Source: Limnothrix sp. CACIAM 69d (GTDB lineage: Bacteria > Cyanobacteriota > Cyanobacteriia > CACIAM-69d). From it: DNA of 64,000 nucleotides. The position numbers and the translations under genes were made by a program. Below are positions 45,783 through 57,415 of the stretch, one piece after another. The DNA lies in the NCBI GenBank assembly GCA_001913845.2, contig MKGP02000082.1, positions 1-64,000 on the forward strand, read 5' to 3'. Numbering within the stretch: the stretch's first letter is position 1; each line of letters opens with the position of its first letter. A model generated the notes under the pieces. The model was not told the DNA's origin, searched no databases, and worked only from the letters and a program-made list of their open reading frames with translations.

Positions 45783-46094
45783 CCTGCCGGGCTGAAGGGG
45801 TTGCCCCGAGGGCGGTTCAGGGAATTTTAAAGAAAAGTTGAGGAACTTCCCCAGTGACCCCACTTCATGGAAAACTGGTTTCCAGATAAAAAGGGGTCAC
45901 CCAAATAAAGGCCCTTGTTCATTCAACCCGTGGGGATTTTGCCCCGTTAGGTACTAGCTCAATGGGGTCTAGCTCGTACTGTTTAAAGACCCTTCACCAA
46001 TAGACTTCGCTCTCGGGCAAGCAGGGAATTATTCATATAATCCCGCCCTAGATTTGAACAGGAGCGCTGCCCGTATGGGTGGCGCTCTTGTTTT
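45783..46094 (+). ncRNA. Candidate structured non-coding RNA with terminator
   Basis: No credible reading frame exists between the terminator at 45732 and the helicase gene, but the plus strand is strongly structured. (1) A long-range closing helix pairs TTGCCCCGAGGGCG (45801-45814) with CGCTCTCGGGCAA (46008-46020, one bulge). It is extended by CCTGC (45783-45787) with GCAGG (46021-46025). (2) GTGACCCC (45854-45861) pairs with GGGGTCAC (45893-45900), enclosing TGGAAA/TTTCCA. (3) GGGG/CCCC pairs at 45932-45945. (4) An alternative local hairpin CTGAAGGGG..CCCC..TTCAG (45792-45820) would compete with helix 1. An intrinsic terminator GAGCGC..GCGCTC then TTGTTTT ends at 46094. TTGACA lies at 45754 but no good -10 was found. 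It matches no RNA I can recall (not tmRNA, RNase P, SRP or evident 6S). Ends are approximate. Confidence 0.45.
46062..46094 (+). terminator. Intrinsic terminator of the candidate RNA
   Basis: Stem GAGCGC (46062-46067) with inner CCC/GGG and GCGCTC (46082-46087), then TTGTTTT. The T-run exists only on the plus strand, so it serves a plus-strand transcript and not the minus-strand helicase gene that ends at 46122. No plus-strand protein gene ends here. Confidence 0.75.
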
Positions 46095-46121
46095 GACTGG
46101 GATTTTGAGATTTAGCGATCT

Positions 46122-49442
<3,321 letters not shown>

Positions 49443-49760
49443 GAGCGCCTCATCACCCCCGACTTAACAGAACAAAATCGCCATCAGCCCATTGCCTAGC
49501 CCTCCCCGCTGAGCTGTAACAGGGAGTTCAGAAAGTTCATGGAAAAGGCAGTGCTTAATTGTCGGATAAATTGGGGCCGATGCCGCATTTCGGGCGATCG
49601 GGAGTCATTCACCCCCACGACCCAGCCCCTAACACCGCGCGATCGCCCGGTTCAACATGACAGTTGCAACCAGCGCCCCAGGAAGCCAGAAAAATTCTTC
49701 TTGCGATTTGTAGCCATTTGGGCCAATGCTGCTATACTCTTTAAGCGCCTTTTGGGGCAA

Positions 49761-49832
49761 GCCGGTGTAGCTCAGTGGTAGAGCACTCGATTCGTAATCG
49801 AGCGGTCAGGGGTTCAAATCCCCTCACCGGCT
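49761..49832 (+). tRNA. tRNA-Thr (anticodon CGT)
   Basis: A full cloverleaf can be drawn. Acceptor GCCGGTG/CACCGGC, D arm with AGCTCAGTGGTAGAGC, anticodon stem CTCGA/TCGAG with loop TTCGTAA (anticodon CGT), short variable loop CGGTC, T arm AGGGG-TTCAAAT-CCCCT. The CCA end is not encoded. A promoter-like TATACT lies at 49733, 23 bp upstream. Confidence 0.97.
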
Positions 49833-50023
49833 TTCAAATGTCAGTCAGCGTTAGGCTTAGAGGATTTTTCAGGCGGCAACTTCGATTTGCTGCCGTCCAG
49901 ATTTTTGAGCTTTCAAGTTATGGGAATCCCGCCCCGATCGCGCAGCTAGAAACACGGGGAAGATGGACAGGTTCAGCACAACGCCCATCTCCCCGCAGCC
50001 ATCACGATCGCGCAACCCGCGAA

Positions 50024-50389
50024 CTAGACTGCCGCTGGCACGGGTGCTGGCTCATAGAGATACTCAAACCAGTTGCCATCCAAGTCACGACCATAGAATG
50101 AAGCCGTGCCATCCCGGTGTTCATGCACCTGCGTCACATAGACTCCCTTTGCTTGCAATTCCTCGTAAGCCGTTTCCATCTCAGCTCGTTGGTCAAAAAT
50201 GAAACCAAAGTGCGGGCCCGCTTGATCATATTCCGGACTCAGCAGCGCCAACCCGTCTTCACCCGCCTTCAGATAGGCCCAATCTCGATCTTGCCAGGCC
50301 ACCTCCATTCCCAAGTCCTTGTAGAATTCCACGGCCTTGGCAATGTCCTGAACACAGATCGCCACATGTCCTAAGCGTTTTAGTTGCAT
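50024..50389 (-). CDS. VOC (glyoxalase/bleomycin-resistance fold) family protein
   Basis: A 121-residue vicinal-oxygen-chelate protein. The two beta-alpha-beta-beta-beta modules are visible: LKRLGHVAICVQDIAKAVEFYKDLGMEVAW (with metal-ligand-type His in GHVAI) and HFGFIFDQRAEMETAYEELQAKGV, ending FYGRDLDGNWFEYLYEP (second-module Glu in FEYLYEP). Such proteins include lactoylglutathione lyases, dioxygenases and antibiotic-binding proteins; the substrate is unknown. The ATG at 50389 gives MQLKRLGHVAI, the natural family start; a TTG five codons earlier is less likely. A small frame upstream overlaps the start. Confidence 0.88.
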   Translation of the reverse strand: MQLKRLGHVAICVQDIAKAVEFYKDLGMEVAWQDRDWAYLKAGEDGLALLSPEYDQAGPHFGFIFDQRAEMETAYEELQAKGVYVTQVHEHRDGTASFYGRDLDGNWFEYLYEPAPVPAAV

Positions 50390-50607
50390 TGTTCTGTTAC
50401 CCAAAATTTCTCAGGGGAAAATTTCTCGGTGAAATCACGCAAGTCAGGCCGCCACTGCTCCACAACAGCCCATGACATCAGCACCAGGTTAATTTGACGC
50501 GGTGTTAATTTAGGGACGTTATTGAGCGAATTTGGCAACTTTGGGGCTGAATTAATTGAAAAATCCAAACCGCCCAAATAATGGTTTGAATGACAGCCGC
50601 TTAGCAT
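50380..50607 (-). CDS. Possible small protein overlapping the VOC gene start
   Basis: A 75-residue frame, not recognised. Its second half (LTPRQINLVLMSWAVVEQWRPDLRDFTEKFSPEK) looks like a helical protein; the first half does not. It ends with TAA at 50380-50382, 10 bp inside the VOC gene, the arrangement of translationally coupled genes. It could equally be the decayed tail of a longer gene, since the kilobase upstream shows other broken frames. Confidence 0.35.
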   Translation of the reverse strand: MLSGCHSNHYLGGLDFSINSAPKLPNSLNNVPKLTPRQINLVLMSWAVVEQWRPDLRDFTEKFSPEKFWVTEQCN

Positions 50608-50838
50608 TTTGCTCTAGGATGGGATGAGTCGTACCAACGCACCGATCGCTCATGAGATTTATTCTCGAAAATACTCAGTGACTGCGAGGAATTTTCCTGA
50701 GCTGTGCTTTTTCCCTTGAAGCCAACTCGCCACCAGACAACTGACCTCAAGCGCTTGAATGTTTGAGAGAGGATCTCCAAGGTTGATAGGGAACTAGTAA
50801 CGGATTCGGCGCAAGATATCAGGGAGTGCAGAGATTGA

Positions 50839-51021
50839 TTAGTCATTGGTTACCCACAAACCAGTTGCCCAATTGAGCATTGTTGTTGGGTTGATAAACA
50901 CCATGAGTAACGCAATCATTCAGCCTAAACAAGCCAGAATGATCCAGAACTGGCTGAAATAATCTGGCTGAGGTTTAGGACTGGAATTTGGGATTGGAAT
51001 AGTGTTGTTGATGGCTTTCAT
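50839..51021 (-). pseudogene. Possible small membrane protein split by in-frame TGA
   Basis: Read from ATG 51021 the frame gives MKAINNTIPIPNSSPKPQPD then YFSQFWIILACLG, a TGA at 50922-50920, and then MIALLMVFINPTTMLNWATG to a TAA at 50839. Joined across the stop it would be a 60-residue protein with one membrane helix spanning the stop. There is no strong ribosome-binding site, so this is a weak call: a decayed small gene or coincidence. Confidence 0.25.
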
Positions 51022-51423
51022 GACTAACTTAGTCTTCTGCTTTGCCATTTACTGACTATTGTAGCGGTGATCGCTGGAGATGTTGTCAATCACGATCAAC
51101 AACTCATTATGAGTATGACTAAAACTAAGATCTGAGTCATAACGAAGTTAATGGATCAGTTGTGTAAGCTTGCCCAGCACCGTGAGCCAGATTGTGCCGA
51201 TTGAAAGAAGAGGATCAGCCAAAATGGGGCTAATTTACAGAGCTAATTCAAGGTTGTTCAGGCTTATCCCTCGGGCAGGCTAGAAAATTTCTGAATGTTG
51301 TGAAATGATCATTATTTGATCATTTTCGTTTGATAACTTCAGTGTTTTTATAAGGGTACTCACTAAAAAGCCTGCCAGCGGGGTTTCCGTATTCACCAAG
51401 TTGGAGATTGATCCCTCAGGGCC
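51022..51423. other. AT-rich gap before PatA-like gene
   Basis: About 400 bp of AT-rich DNA with no supported gene. The stretch GATCATTATTTGATCATTTTC near 51306-51327 repeats TGATCATT. The promoter of the regulator gene is expected here. Confidence 0.4.
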
Positions 51424-51467
51424 ATGCCAGAAAACTTCCTCAAGGCCATGCCAGAAAACTTCCATGA
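51420..51467. repeat. 24-bp tandem duplication at a start codon
   Basis: GGCCATGCCAGAAAACTTCC followed by four bases is repeated in tandem, giving two in-frame ATG codons and the N-terminus MPENFLKAMPENFHD. The first 20 bases of both units are identical. Confidence 0.95.
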
Positions 51468-52596
51468 CTCGCAATTGCGTTCATTTCTACTGCTGGCCTA
51501 TCGACAACAGGCAACGGGTTACCTAAGCGTGGAGGTGGATCAACATCGTTGGCAAATTTGGCTCTATCGCGGGCGGCTGGCCTGGTGTACGGGCGATCGC
51601 CATCGGTTGCGACGGTTGCAGCGGGCGATCAAGCTGCGCACGGAGTCGCAGGCGCGTGAGGGGTGGAAGGGGTTGGTGGCAGCCACGAAGCAGAATTTGA
51701 GTGATTCTCTGTGGGAAGTACGTTGCCTAGAGCAAGCGTTGGCAGAGGAACTGTTGACGATCGAACGGGCCCAAGCGATCGTCATGCAGGTGGCGATCGA
51801 GGTGTTTTTTGTGGTTGACCAACCCTCGGCGCGTTTTCAATGGATTGCCCAGCCGATCGACCCCATTCATCCTAACTTGTCCCTTTCCTCTTCCTTGATG
51901 GGCGAAGCCCTCACCCGCGCCTACAACCTTCAGCGCCATTGGCAACGACTGCCCTTCAATCCGCTGTGGGCCGATCGGGGCTGGATTTATCTCCCAGGCA
52001 ATGAAACCGCCGCCGATACCTCCACCACCATGACCCTGGCTCCCCTGCTAGATGGGAGGCGTACCTTCTGGGACATTGTGGCCAAGTTGGATCCTAACTA
52101 TGCCAACCTAGGGGGCGTGCTCAAGGTATTTCAGCTCCTTTGGCAACGCAAACAGTTAGCCGTGATTGAGTTACCGGACTTGGAAATGAGCCACCAAGCG
52201 CCGCAGGCTAGTTTTTCCCTGAAGGTGGCTTGTGTGGATGATGATCCCAAAATTTGCGAAAAGATCGAAAAAATAGTGATTGGAAATGGTCACCAGTTTT
52301 TAGGCTGTTTTGAACCCTTGGCGGCCCTACCTAAGGTGATTGAAGCTAAGCCCGATGTGGTGTTTTTGGATGTGGTGATGCCGGTGATTAATGGGCATGA
52401 GCTTTGTGCTCAGTTGCGGCGCGTGCAACAGCTTAGCCACACATCGATCGTGATGCTGACGAGTGCGGATGGCCTGTTCGATCGAGCAAGGGCCAAACTT
52501 TCGGGAGCAAGCAGTTTCGTCAGCAAACCGGTCACTTCTGCCAAGGTGCTCGCAGCCCTACAGCGCCATCAGCACAACCAAGTGGTGGCCCACTAG
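51424..52596 (+). CDS. PatA/PixG-like response regulator
   Basis: A 390-residue protein. The N-terminal PATAN-type domain (about 15-250) has LRSFLLLAYRQQATGYLSVEVDQHRWQIWLYRGRLAWCTGD (read in parts), the start typical of DUF4388/PATAN proteins. The C-terminal CheY-like receiver (about 264-385) reads LKVACVDDDPKICEKI, the phospho-acceptor Asp in DVVFLDVVMPVINGHEL, the Thr/Ser of VMLTSADG and Lys in FVSKPVTS. Proteins of this layout include PatA (heterocyst spacing) and PixG/PilG-type regulators of phototactic motility. No chemotaxis genes adjoin. Two start codons lie 24 bp apart within a tandem duplication (51424 and 51448); the second has AAGG at closer spacing. Confidence 0.88.
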   Translation: MPENFLKAMPENFHDSQLRSFLLLAYRQQATGYLSVEVDQHRWQIWLYRGRLAWCTGDRHRLRRLQRAIKLRTESQAREGWKGLVAATKQNLSDSLWEVRCLEQALAEELLTIERAQAIVMQVAIEVFFVVDQPSARFQWIAQPIDPIHPNLSLSSSLMGEALTRAYNLQRHWQRLPFNPLWADRGWIYLPGNETAADTSTTMTLAPLLDGRRTFWDIVAKLDPNYANLGGVLKVFQLLWQRKQLAVIELPDLEMSHQAPQASFSLKVACVDDDPKICEKIEKIVIGNGHQFLGCFEPLAALPKVIEAKPDVVFLDVVMPVINGHELCAQLRRVQQLSHTSIVMLTSADGLFDRARAKLSGASSFVSKPVTSAKVLAALQRHQHNQVVAH

Positions 52597-52701
52597 TGAG
52601 CGGGACAGCCTTCGGCTTCTGCACAGAGCCAGATTTCAAAATTGGGGAACGACAAAAAAACGATCGCGCGGTCTTGATTTGCGATCGTTTCCTGTCTCCG
52701 A

Positions 52702-52788
52702 CGGAGAGGGGGGGATTCGAACCCCCGTTGACGTTGCCGCCAAACTTGATTTCGAGTCAAGCGCATTCAACCGCTCTGCCACCTCTCC
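52702..52788 (-). tRNA. tRNA-Ser (anticodon CGA)
   Basis: On the minus strand the acceptor GGAGAGG (52788-52782) pairs with CCTCTCC (52709-52703), with discriminator G at 52702. Anticodon stem CTTGA/TCAAG encloses CTCGAAA (anticodon CGA). A long variable arm (TTTGGCGGCAACGTCAA region) and T arm CGGGGG-TTCGAAT-CCCCC follow, as expected for a class II serine tRNA. No CCA is encoded. Confidence 0.97.
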
Positions 52789-53060
52789 AGGTAAGCGAAG
52801 TTAATATTAGCAGCAATGCCGCAATTTGCAAATTGTTTTGCGCTGGTCTGCCGAAAGCGCTGATTGCGCCGGAGTTGGGTCTTTGGCAGATGCCGTTGAT
52901 TCGCCCACGCACTCCCAGCCCCAAGCAGAGGACGGCTCGTTGATTGTTGGGTATCCTGTTTCCAGACCATCGATTGACAGCGATCGGGGCGGGCCCCAGG
53001 GCCTGCCCCTGTCGAGCCGTCATTGGGGCCACGCCACGGGGTTAATCCACCACAAATGCC

Positions 53061-54125
53061 ATGCCGGTTTCAAAGCGGGTTTCACAACCAGACGATTACC
53101 TCGCACAGTTGCTTCAGCGGCTTTGGGCGATCGCCACAGGAGACACCAGCACCTACATTCTCAAGCGCACGTTGCAAGCCCTCTTAACTTTGCTGTTGGC
53201 TTCGGCCCTGTGCTTTGTGATTGTGGATCTGGCTCCCGGCAGCTATTTGGACACGATCGCCCAAAATCCGCAAATCAGCCGCGATACCCTCGCTCTCTAC
53301 ACCAAGCAATTTGGCCTCGATCGTCCCGCCCTTGAGCAATATTTGCGCTGGTTGGGTCAGGTGGTGTCCCAGGGGAACTTCGGTACGAGTTTTGTCTATC
53401 AACGATCGGTCACATCCCTGCTGGCGGAACGGATTCCCGCCACTCTCTACATGGCGGTGTTGTCGTTGTTGGCCACCTGGGCGATCGCTTTACCGCTTGG
53501 GATTGTGGCCGCCATTCACCACAACCGCTGGGTCGATCGCGCCTTGCAGGTGATCAGCTACTTGGGGCAAGGCTTCCCCAGCTTCATCACGGCTCTGCTG
53601 TTGCTGTTTGTGGCCCAAAATCTCTCGCCCCTGTTGCCCGTGGGGGGCATGACCAGCCTGAATTTCAGTGAACTGTCCCCGATCGGGCAACTCTTAGATA
53701 TTGGTTGGCATTCCATCTTGCCCACCATTGCCCTCAGCATCACGGGTTTTGCCGGCTTGCAGCGGTTGATGCGCGGCCAACTGCTGGATGTGTTGCGCCA
53801 AGACTATATCCGCACCGCCCGGGCCAAGGGATTGCCCGAAGACCGCGTGATTTATGTCCATGCGTTGCGCAATGCAGTGAATCCGTTGATTACGCTCTTG
53901 GGCTTTGAATTTTCCAGCCTGCTGGGTGGTGCGTTCATCACGGAATATTTCTTCAACTGGCCTGGCTTGGGTCGGCTGATTTTGCAAGCGGTTCAAGTCC
54001 AAGATTTGTACTTAACGATGGCGAGTTTGATGATGGGGGCGGTGATGTTGATTTTGGGAAATTTGTTAGCAGATTTGTTGCTGAAATTTGTGGATCCAAG
54101 GATTAATTTGCAATCCATGCAATAG
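53061..54125 (+). CDS. Peptide-type ABC transporter permease (DppB/OppB-like)
   Basis: A 354-residue inner-membrane permease of the peptide/nickel (BPD) class. The long cytoplasmic N-terminus is followed by membrane segment LQALLTLLLASALCFVIVDLAPGS, whose PG-type continuation is typical of OppB/DppB. The periplasmic loop (LYTKQFGLDRPALEQYLRWLGQVVSQGNFGTSF, read in parts) and five more segments follow. The EAA coupling loop is LRQDYIRTARAKGLPEDRVIYVHALRNAVNP. No ATPase, second permease or binding protein is adjacent; cyanobacterial peptide-transporter genes are often scattered. Substrate unknown. Start ATG at 53061 (MPVSKRVSQ). Confidence 0.93.
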   Translation: MPVSKRVSQPDDYLAQLLQRLWAIATGDTSTYILKRTLQALLTLLLASALCFVIVDLAPGSYLDTIAQNPQISRDTLALYTKQFGLDRPALEQYLRWLGQVVSQGNFGTSFVYQRSVTSLLAERIPATLYMAVLSLLATWAIALPLGIVAAIHHNRWVDRALQVISYLGQGFPSFITALLLLFVAQNLSPLLPVGGMTSLNFSELSPIGQLLDIGWHSILPTIALSITGFAGLQRLMRGQLLDVLRQDYIRTARAKGLPEDRVIYVHALRNAVNPLITLLGFEFSSLLGGAFITEYFFNWPGLGRLILQAVQVQDLYLTMASLMMGAVMLILGNLLADLLLKFVDPRINLQSMQ

Positions 54126-54163
54126 GTTGGCCAACCATTTCCCAAAGCACGAATTCATTGCAG

Positions 54164-55147
54164 CTAGCTAAAAGCAAAATCAATGGCGGTGGTCTCCGGC
54201 CCGCCAGACCAAGGCCGATCGCCCAATGGGGATTTCGATTCAATCTGTTTGGGCTGGGCGGTTATTAGGGATTGGGGGGTTGGACTTTCGAGGGGGCGAA
54301 AAAATTGCTGATGGAAGAATTTTGAAATGGCCGTTGCCACCGCTGGCCCCTCCACATCCAGGGGCAACACATGGCCCGATCGATCAAACCATTGCAACTC
54401 CACCGGGCCCGCCACCTGATCGCGCACCCATTCCGCCGCCTGGTAAGCAATGGTGCGATCGGCGTGGGAATGGGCCACAAACACCGGACAGGTGATCCGC
54501 TCCAGTCCCGCCTTGGCCCGTCGCGACAAGCGCCAGAGCACCCGCCCCGCCCGCGCATTTTCAAACTCATAGCAAGGGGCATAAAACCGGCGATTCAGGC
54601 GCTTGGGAATTGAAAAATTCAACCAACCCAAATAGCGCGCCAAAACGGCCCCTCGAAAGGGCAGTTGCAGCGCCGGAGCCGTCACCGCACAGGCATCCAG
54701 CAAGCCTTCCGCCGCCAAAGTCAGAGCGATCGCGCCGCCCATGGAATCGCCATACATGGCCACAAAATCATATTGCTCCCGGGCCCGGCGCACTTCGTCT
54801 CGGGCCGCCGCTAACAGTCGATCGGGTGTGATTTTTGCAATTTCCCGTTCCTGAACGGGGCGATCGCGCCAGCCATGGCCCGGCAGCAAGGGCGCAACCA
54901 CATCCAACCCCTGCTGGGCGATCGCCCGGGCCACAGGCCCTACCCCATAGGGCATGGCCGTGAACCCATGGAGACAAATCACCACCCCGCGCGATCGGCC
55001 CTTGGTCGTCTCCTTGGCCGTGGTTAAAGTAGCCGCTAGCTGAAAAGGAACCGCGTCCGGGTGCAATTGAGCGCGTTCTTGGGCCGACAGGGCCTCGAAA
55101 CCGGAGAGGTAAGGACGGGCAGACAGGGGGGTGGCCATGGCAGTCAC
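54164..55147 (-). CDS. Alpha/beta hydrolase (carboxylesterase/lysophospholipase-like)
   Basis: A 327-residue hydrolase. GVVICLHGFTAMPYGVGPVARAIAQQGLDVVAPLLPGHGW (read in parts) carries the oxyanion-hole HGF motif. The nucleophile Ser is in GDSMGGAIAL, the acid Asp in VFVAHSHADRTI, and the His in DRSGHVLPLD. This layout fits monoglyceride lipase/thermostable carboxylesterase (Est30)-type enzymes. The last 45 residues are non-conserved. ATG at 55147 or the ATG three codons later. It converges with the permease gene, 38 bp apart. Confidence 0.9.
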   Translation of the reverse strand: MTAMATPLSARPYLSGFEALSAQERAQLHPDAVPFQLAATLTTAKETTKGRSRGVVICLHGFTAMPYGVGPVARAIAQQGLDVVAPLLPGHGWRDRPVQEREIAKITPDRLLAAARDEVRRAREQYDFVAMYGDSMGGAIALTLAAEGLLDACAVTAPALQLPFRGAVLARYLGWLNFSIPKRLNRRFYAPCYEFENARAGRVLWRLSRRAKAGLERITCPVFVAHSHADRTIAYQAAEWVRDQVAGPVELQWFDRSGHVLPLDVEGPAVATAISKFFHQQFFRPLESPTPQSLITAQPKQIESKSPLGDRPWSGGPETTAIDFAFS

Positions 55148-55612
55148 GGGCGATCAACAGCGGTTGAAAAACAGAGGCCAGCCATTGCACGAACGGCGGG
55201 CAAGCCACCTTCAGCAAATTCACTGACCCTGGGTTCAACCTATCCTGTCCCTGCTCCCTGGCTCAAACCCCCACCAACCGCTTTCTGAAGCGCCCCGATC
55301 GCTCCCAACCACTCTTCCCCGCGCGATCGGGCAAATCACCCAGAACGCCTTCATTCATGGGCCATGGAGCGGCGGGCGGCTAGCCCCCAGCAGAAAAATA
55401 CTCAGGGACAGTTTGGGAAATGGCACAGCTTCCTAGGATTTGGGTCAGCCTAATTTCTCCAGTCCGATTGCTGCCGTTTGCCATAGGAACCCGTTGCAAG
55501 CCCGGCTGTTTGGCTGCCTTTGAGTCCACTGCCCATAGCTTCGGTTGCAACCCGTGAATATTAGTGGTGTTTCGTGAAAATCATCAAATATCGTTGCGAG
55601 ATTGGGCAATTG
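55148..55612. other. Intergenic region, hydrolase to amt promoter
   Basis: About 465 bp with no supported gene. Upstream of the hydrolase (minus) and the amt promoter (plus). No repeat or strong stem was noticed. Confidence 0.4.
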
Positions 55613-55656
55613 GTGACTTTCTATACAGTTTCTGGGGGTTGGTCGCGCAATATGGT
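55613..55656 (+). promoter_or_regulatory. NtcA-type promoter of amt
   Basis: GTG-N8-TAC (55613-55626), one base from the NtcA consensus GTAN8TAC, is followed after 24 bases by TATGGT, which fits the TAN3T -10 form. This is the class II NtcA-activated promoter layout known for nitrogen-regulated cyanobacterial genes, and lies about 140 bp upstream of an ammonium transporter gene, the expected target. Confidence 0.6.
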
Positions 55657-55797
55657 TTGAACCTTAAATAACTTCCCATCCAAGAAACGGGTTCGAGGCC
55701 ATTTTTTCTCGAATCCGCAGATCCGTTTATGGGTTTGTTGTGCATAAGGCAACGGCAACGAACAATAACGAACAATTCTGAATACCTTGCTACATCT

Positions 55798-57285
55798 ATG
55801 GCTGACTTGTACTCACCTCGATCGGACGCAGACAAATCCCCCCATTCCCACTCCTGGTTAGCAAAGATTGGACGGCTTTCGCCCCCGCCGCGCCCCCATG
55901 TGCAACGGGCAAGGCTGAAGTTACTGGTGGCCTTTGGAATTCCTGTGTTGATGTCGATCGGGGCTGGCCTGTTGGTGGGCTGGTTTGCCGACCCGGCCGC
56001 GGCCCAAGGGGCCGCCGAAGCACCCAAAATCGACACGGGCGACACGGCTTGGATGCTGGTTTCCACGGCCTTGGTGCTGTTGATGACTCCGGGGCTAGCG
56101 TTTTTCTATGGGGGCTTGGTGCGATCGCGCAATGTGCTCAACACCATGATGATGAGCCTGATTGCGATGGCCGTGGTGGGCGTGACCTGGGTGTTGTGGG
56201 GATATAGCCTGAGTTTCGCACCCACGGTGATCAACCCCGGTGGGACACCTGCCTTTGAAGCGAATGCCTTGATTGGCAGCTTGAAATGGTTTGGCTTCCA
56301 AGGCGTGGGTCTTGATCCGGATCCGGTGGGCTATGGGGCAACGATTCCTCACCAGGTGTTTGCCCTCTATCAAATGATGTTCGCCATCATTACGGTGGCG
56401 CTGGTCTCTGGTTCGATCGCGGAGCGCTTGAGCTTCAAGGCCTATTTCTGGTTTGTGGTGTTGTGGTCAACGTTAATCTATTGCCCTTTGGCGCACTGGG
56501 TTTGGGGCAAAGGTTGGCTGGGCAACATGGGGGCCCTGGACTTCGCTGGGGGAACGGTGGTTCACATCAGCTCCGGTGTTTCGGCCCTGGTGGCGGCTTG
56601 GATGCTAGGCCCGCGTAAGGATTGGCAAGTCAAGGCGATCGTGCCCCACAATGTGCCTTTTGTGCTGCTGGGAACGGGGCTGTTGTGGTTTGGCTGGTTT
56701 GGGTTCAATGCCGGTAGCGCCATTGCTGCCAACGGTCTGGCGGCCACGGCATTTACGGCCACCATGGTTTCCACGGCGGCGGCGGGGTTGACCTGGACGG
56801 TGATGGAGTGGTTGTTGGGTCGCAAGCCAACGGCGATCGGGATTGCCAGTGGCTTTGTGGCCGGTTTGGTGGGTATTACTCCGGCAGCGGGCTTCGTCGA
56901 TCCCCTGTCGGCGATGGCGATCGGGGTGATTACGGCCCTGTGCTGTTTAGGAGCCGTCACCCTGAAGGTGCGGTTGGGATTTGATGATGCCTTGGACACC
57001 TTCCCGGTGCATGGTGTGGGTGGCACAGTCGGAGCAATTCTGACGGGGGTGCTTGCCTCGAAATCCGTGAACTCGGCCATCGAAAGCGGTTTGTTGTACG
57101 GCGGCATGAAAACCTTCACGGCCGGCGTGGTGGGGGTACTGGCGGCCTATGCCACGGCTGCGATCGGGACGTTTTTGATTCTGAAGGGGCTGTCCTTGGT
57201 GATGGATTTGCGGGTGTCTCCAGAGGTGGAAGATCAGGGCTTGGATGTGCCTGAGCATGGCGAAGATGCCTACGGAGAGCCTTAG
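55798..57285 (+). CDS. amt: Ammonium transporter (Amt)
   Basis: Trimeric membrane channel for ammonium uptake. The protein has about 495 residues. A long N-terminus is followed by a hydrophobic leader (LLVAFGIPVLMSIGAGLLVGWFADPAAAQ, likely signal/first segment), then IDTGDTAWMLVSTALVLLMTPGLAFFYGGLVR with the pore aromatic residues (read in parts). Ten more segments follow, including FDFAGGTVVH-type LDFAGGTVVHISSG (twin-His first member), WFGWFGFNAGSA and DTFPVHGVGGTVGAILTG (second pore His). ATG at 55798 (MADLYSPRS) is preferred; an in-frame ATG at 55729 lies earlier. The last 25 residues (EVEDQGLDVPEHGEDAYGEP) resemble the regulatory tail that GlnK/PII-type proteins act on. Confidence 0.97.
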   Translation: MADLYSPRSDADKSPHSHSWLAKIGRLSPPPRPHVQRARLKLLVAFGIPVLMSIGAGLLVGWFADPAAAQGAAEAPKIDTGDTAWMLVSTALVLLMTPGLAFFYGGLVRSRNVLNTMMMSLIAMAVVGVTWVLWGYSLSFAPTVINPGGTPAFEANALIGSLKWFGFQGVGLDPDPVGYGATIPHQVFALYQMMFAIITVALVSGSIAERLSFKAYFWFVVLWSTLIYCPLAHWVWGKGWLGNMGALDFAGGTVVHISSGVSALVAAWMLGPRKDWQVKAIVPHNVPFVLLGTGLLWFGWFGFNAGSAIAANGLAATAFTATMVSTAAAGLTWTVMEWLLGRKPTAIGIASGFVAGLVGITPAAGFVDPLSAMAIGVITALCCLGAVTLKVRLGFDDALDTFPVHGVGGTVGAILTGVLASKSVNSAIESGLLYGGMKTFTAGVVGVLAAYATAAIGTFLILKGLSLVMDLRVSPEVEDQGLDVPEHGEDAYGEP

Positions 57286-57306
57286 GACGAGTGTTGAGCC
57301 AGCCCG

Positions 57307-57415
57307 ACTGATATCAATGATCAATGGGCGATCGATCAATGCAGACCAAGGGCCCAACTGACATCAATAATCAATGGGCGATCGATCAACGCAGACCAGG
57401 GGCTGAGGCCCCTGG
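57307..57415. repeat. 50-bp tandem duplication and variant palindrome after amt
   Basis: Units at 57307-57352 and 57357-57402 share ACTGAYATCAATRATCAATG followed by GGCGATCGATCAAYGCAGACCA; the period is 50 bp. The second unit runs into CCAGGGGCTGAGGCCCCTGG (57396-57415), a variant of the dispersed palindrome, and another near-palindrome GGGGGCTTTAAACCCCTTT lies at 57441. Either could form the transcript end of amt. Confidence 0.85.

Noticed and set aside
45783-46094. tmRNA, RNase P RNA or SRP RNA identity for the structured region
   Set aside because: The hallmark sequences of these RNAs (tmRNA ends and tag frame, GAGGAAAGTCCGGGC of RNase P, the GGAAG/AGCA SRP loop) are not present. 6S RNA is not fully excluded.
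50601-50846. An 81-codon minus-strand frame (Ser-rich)
   Set aside because: No domain, no ribosome-binding site and no continuity with neighbours. It lies in a decayed AT-rich stretch.
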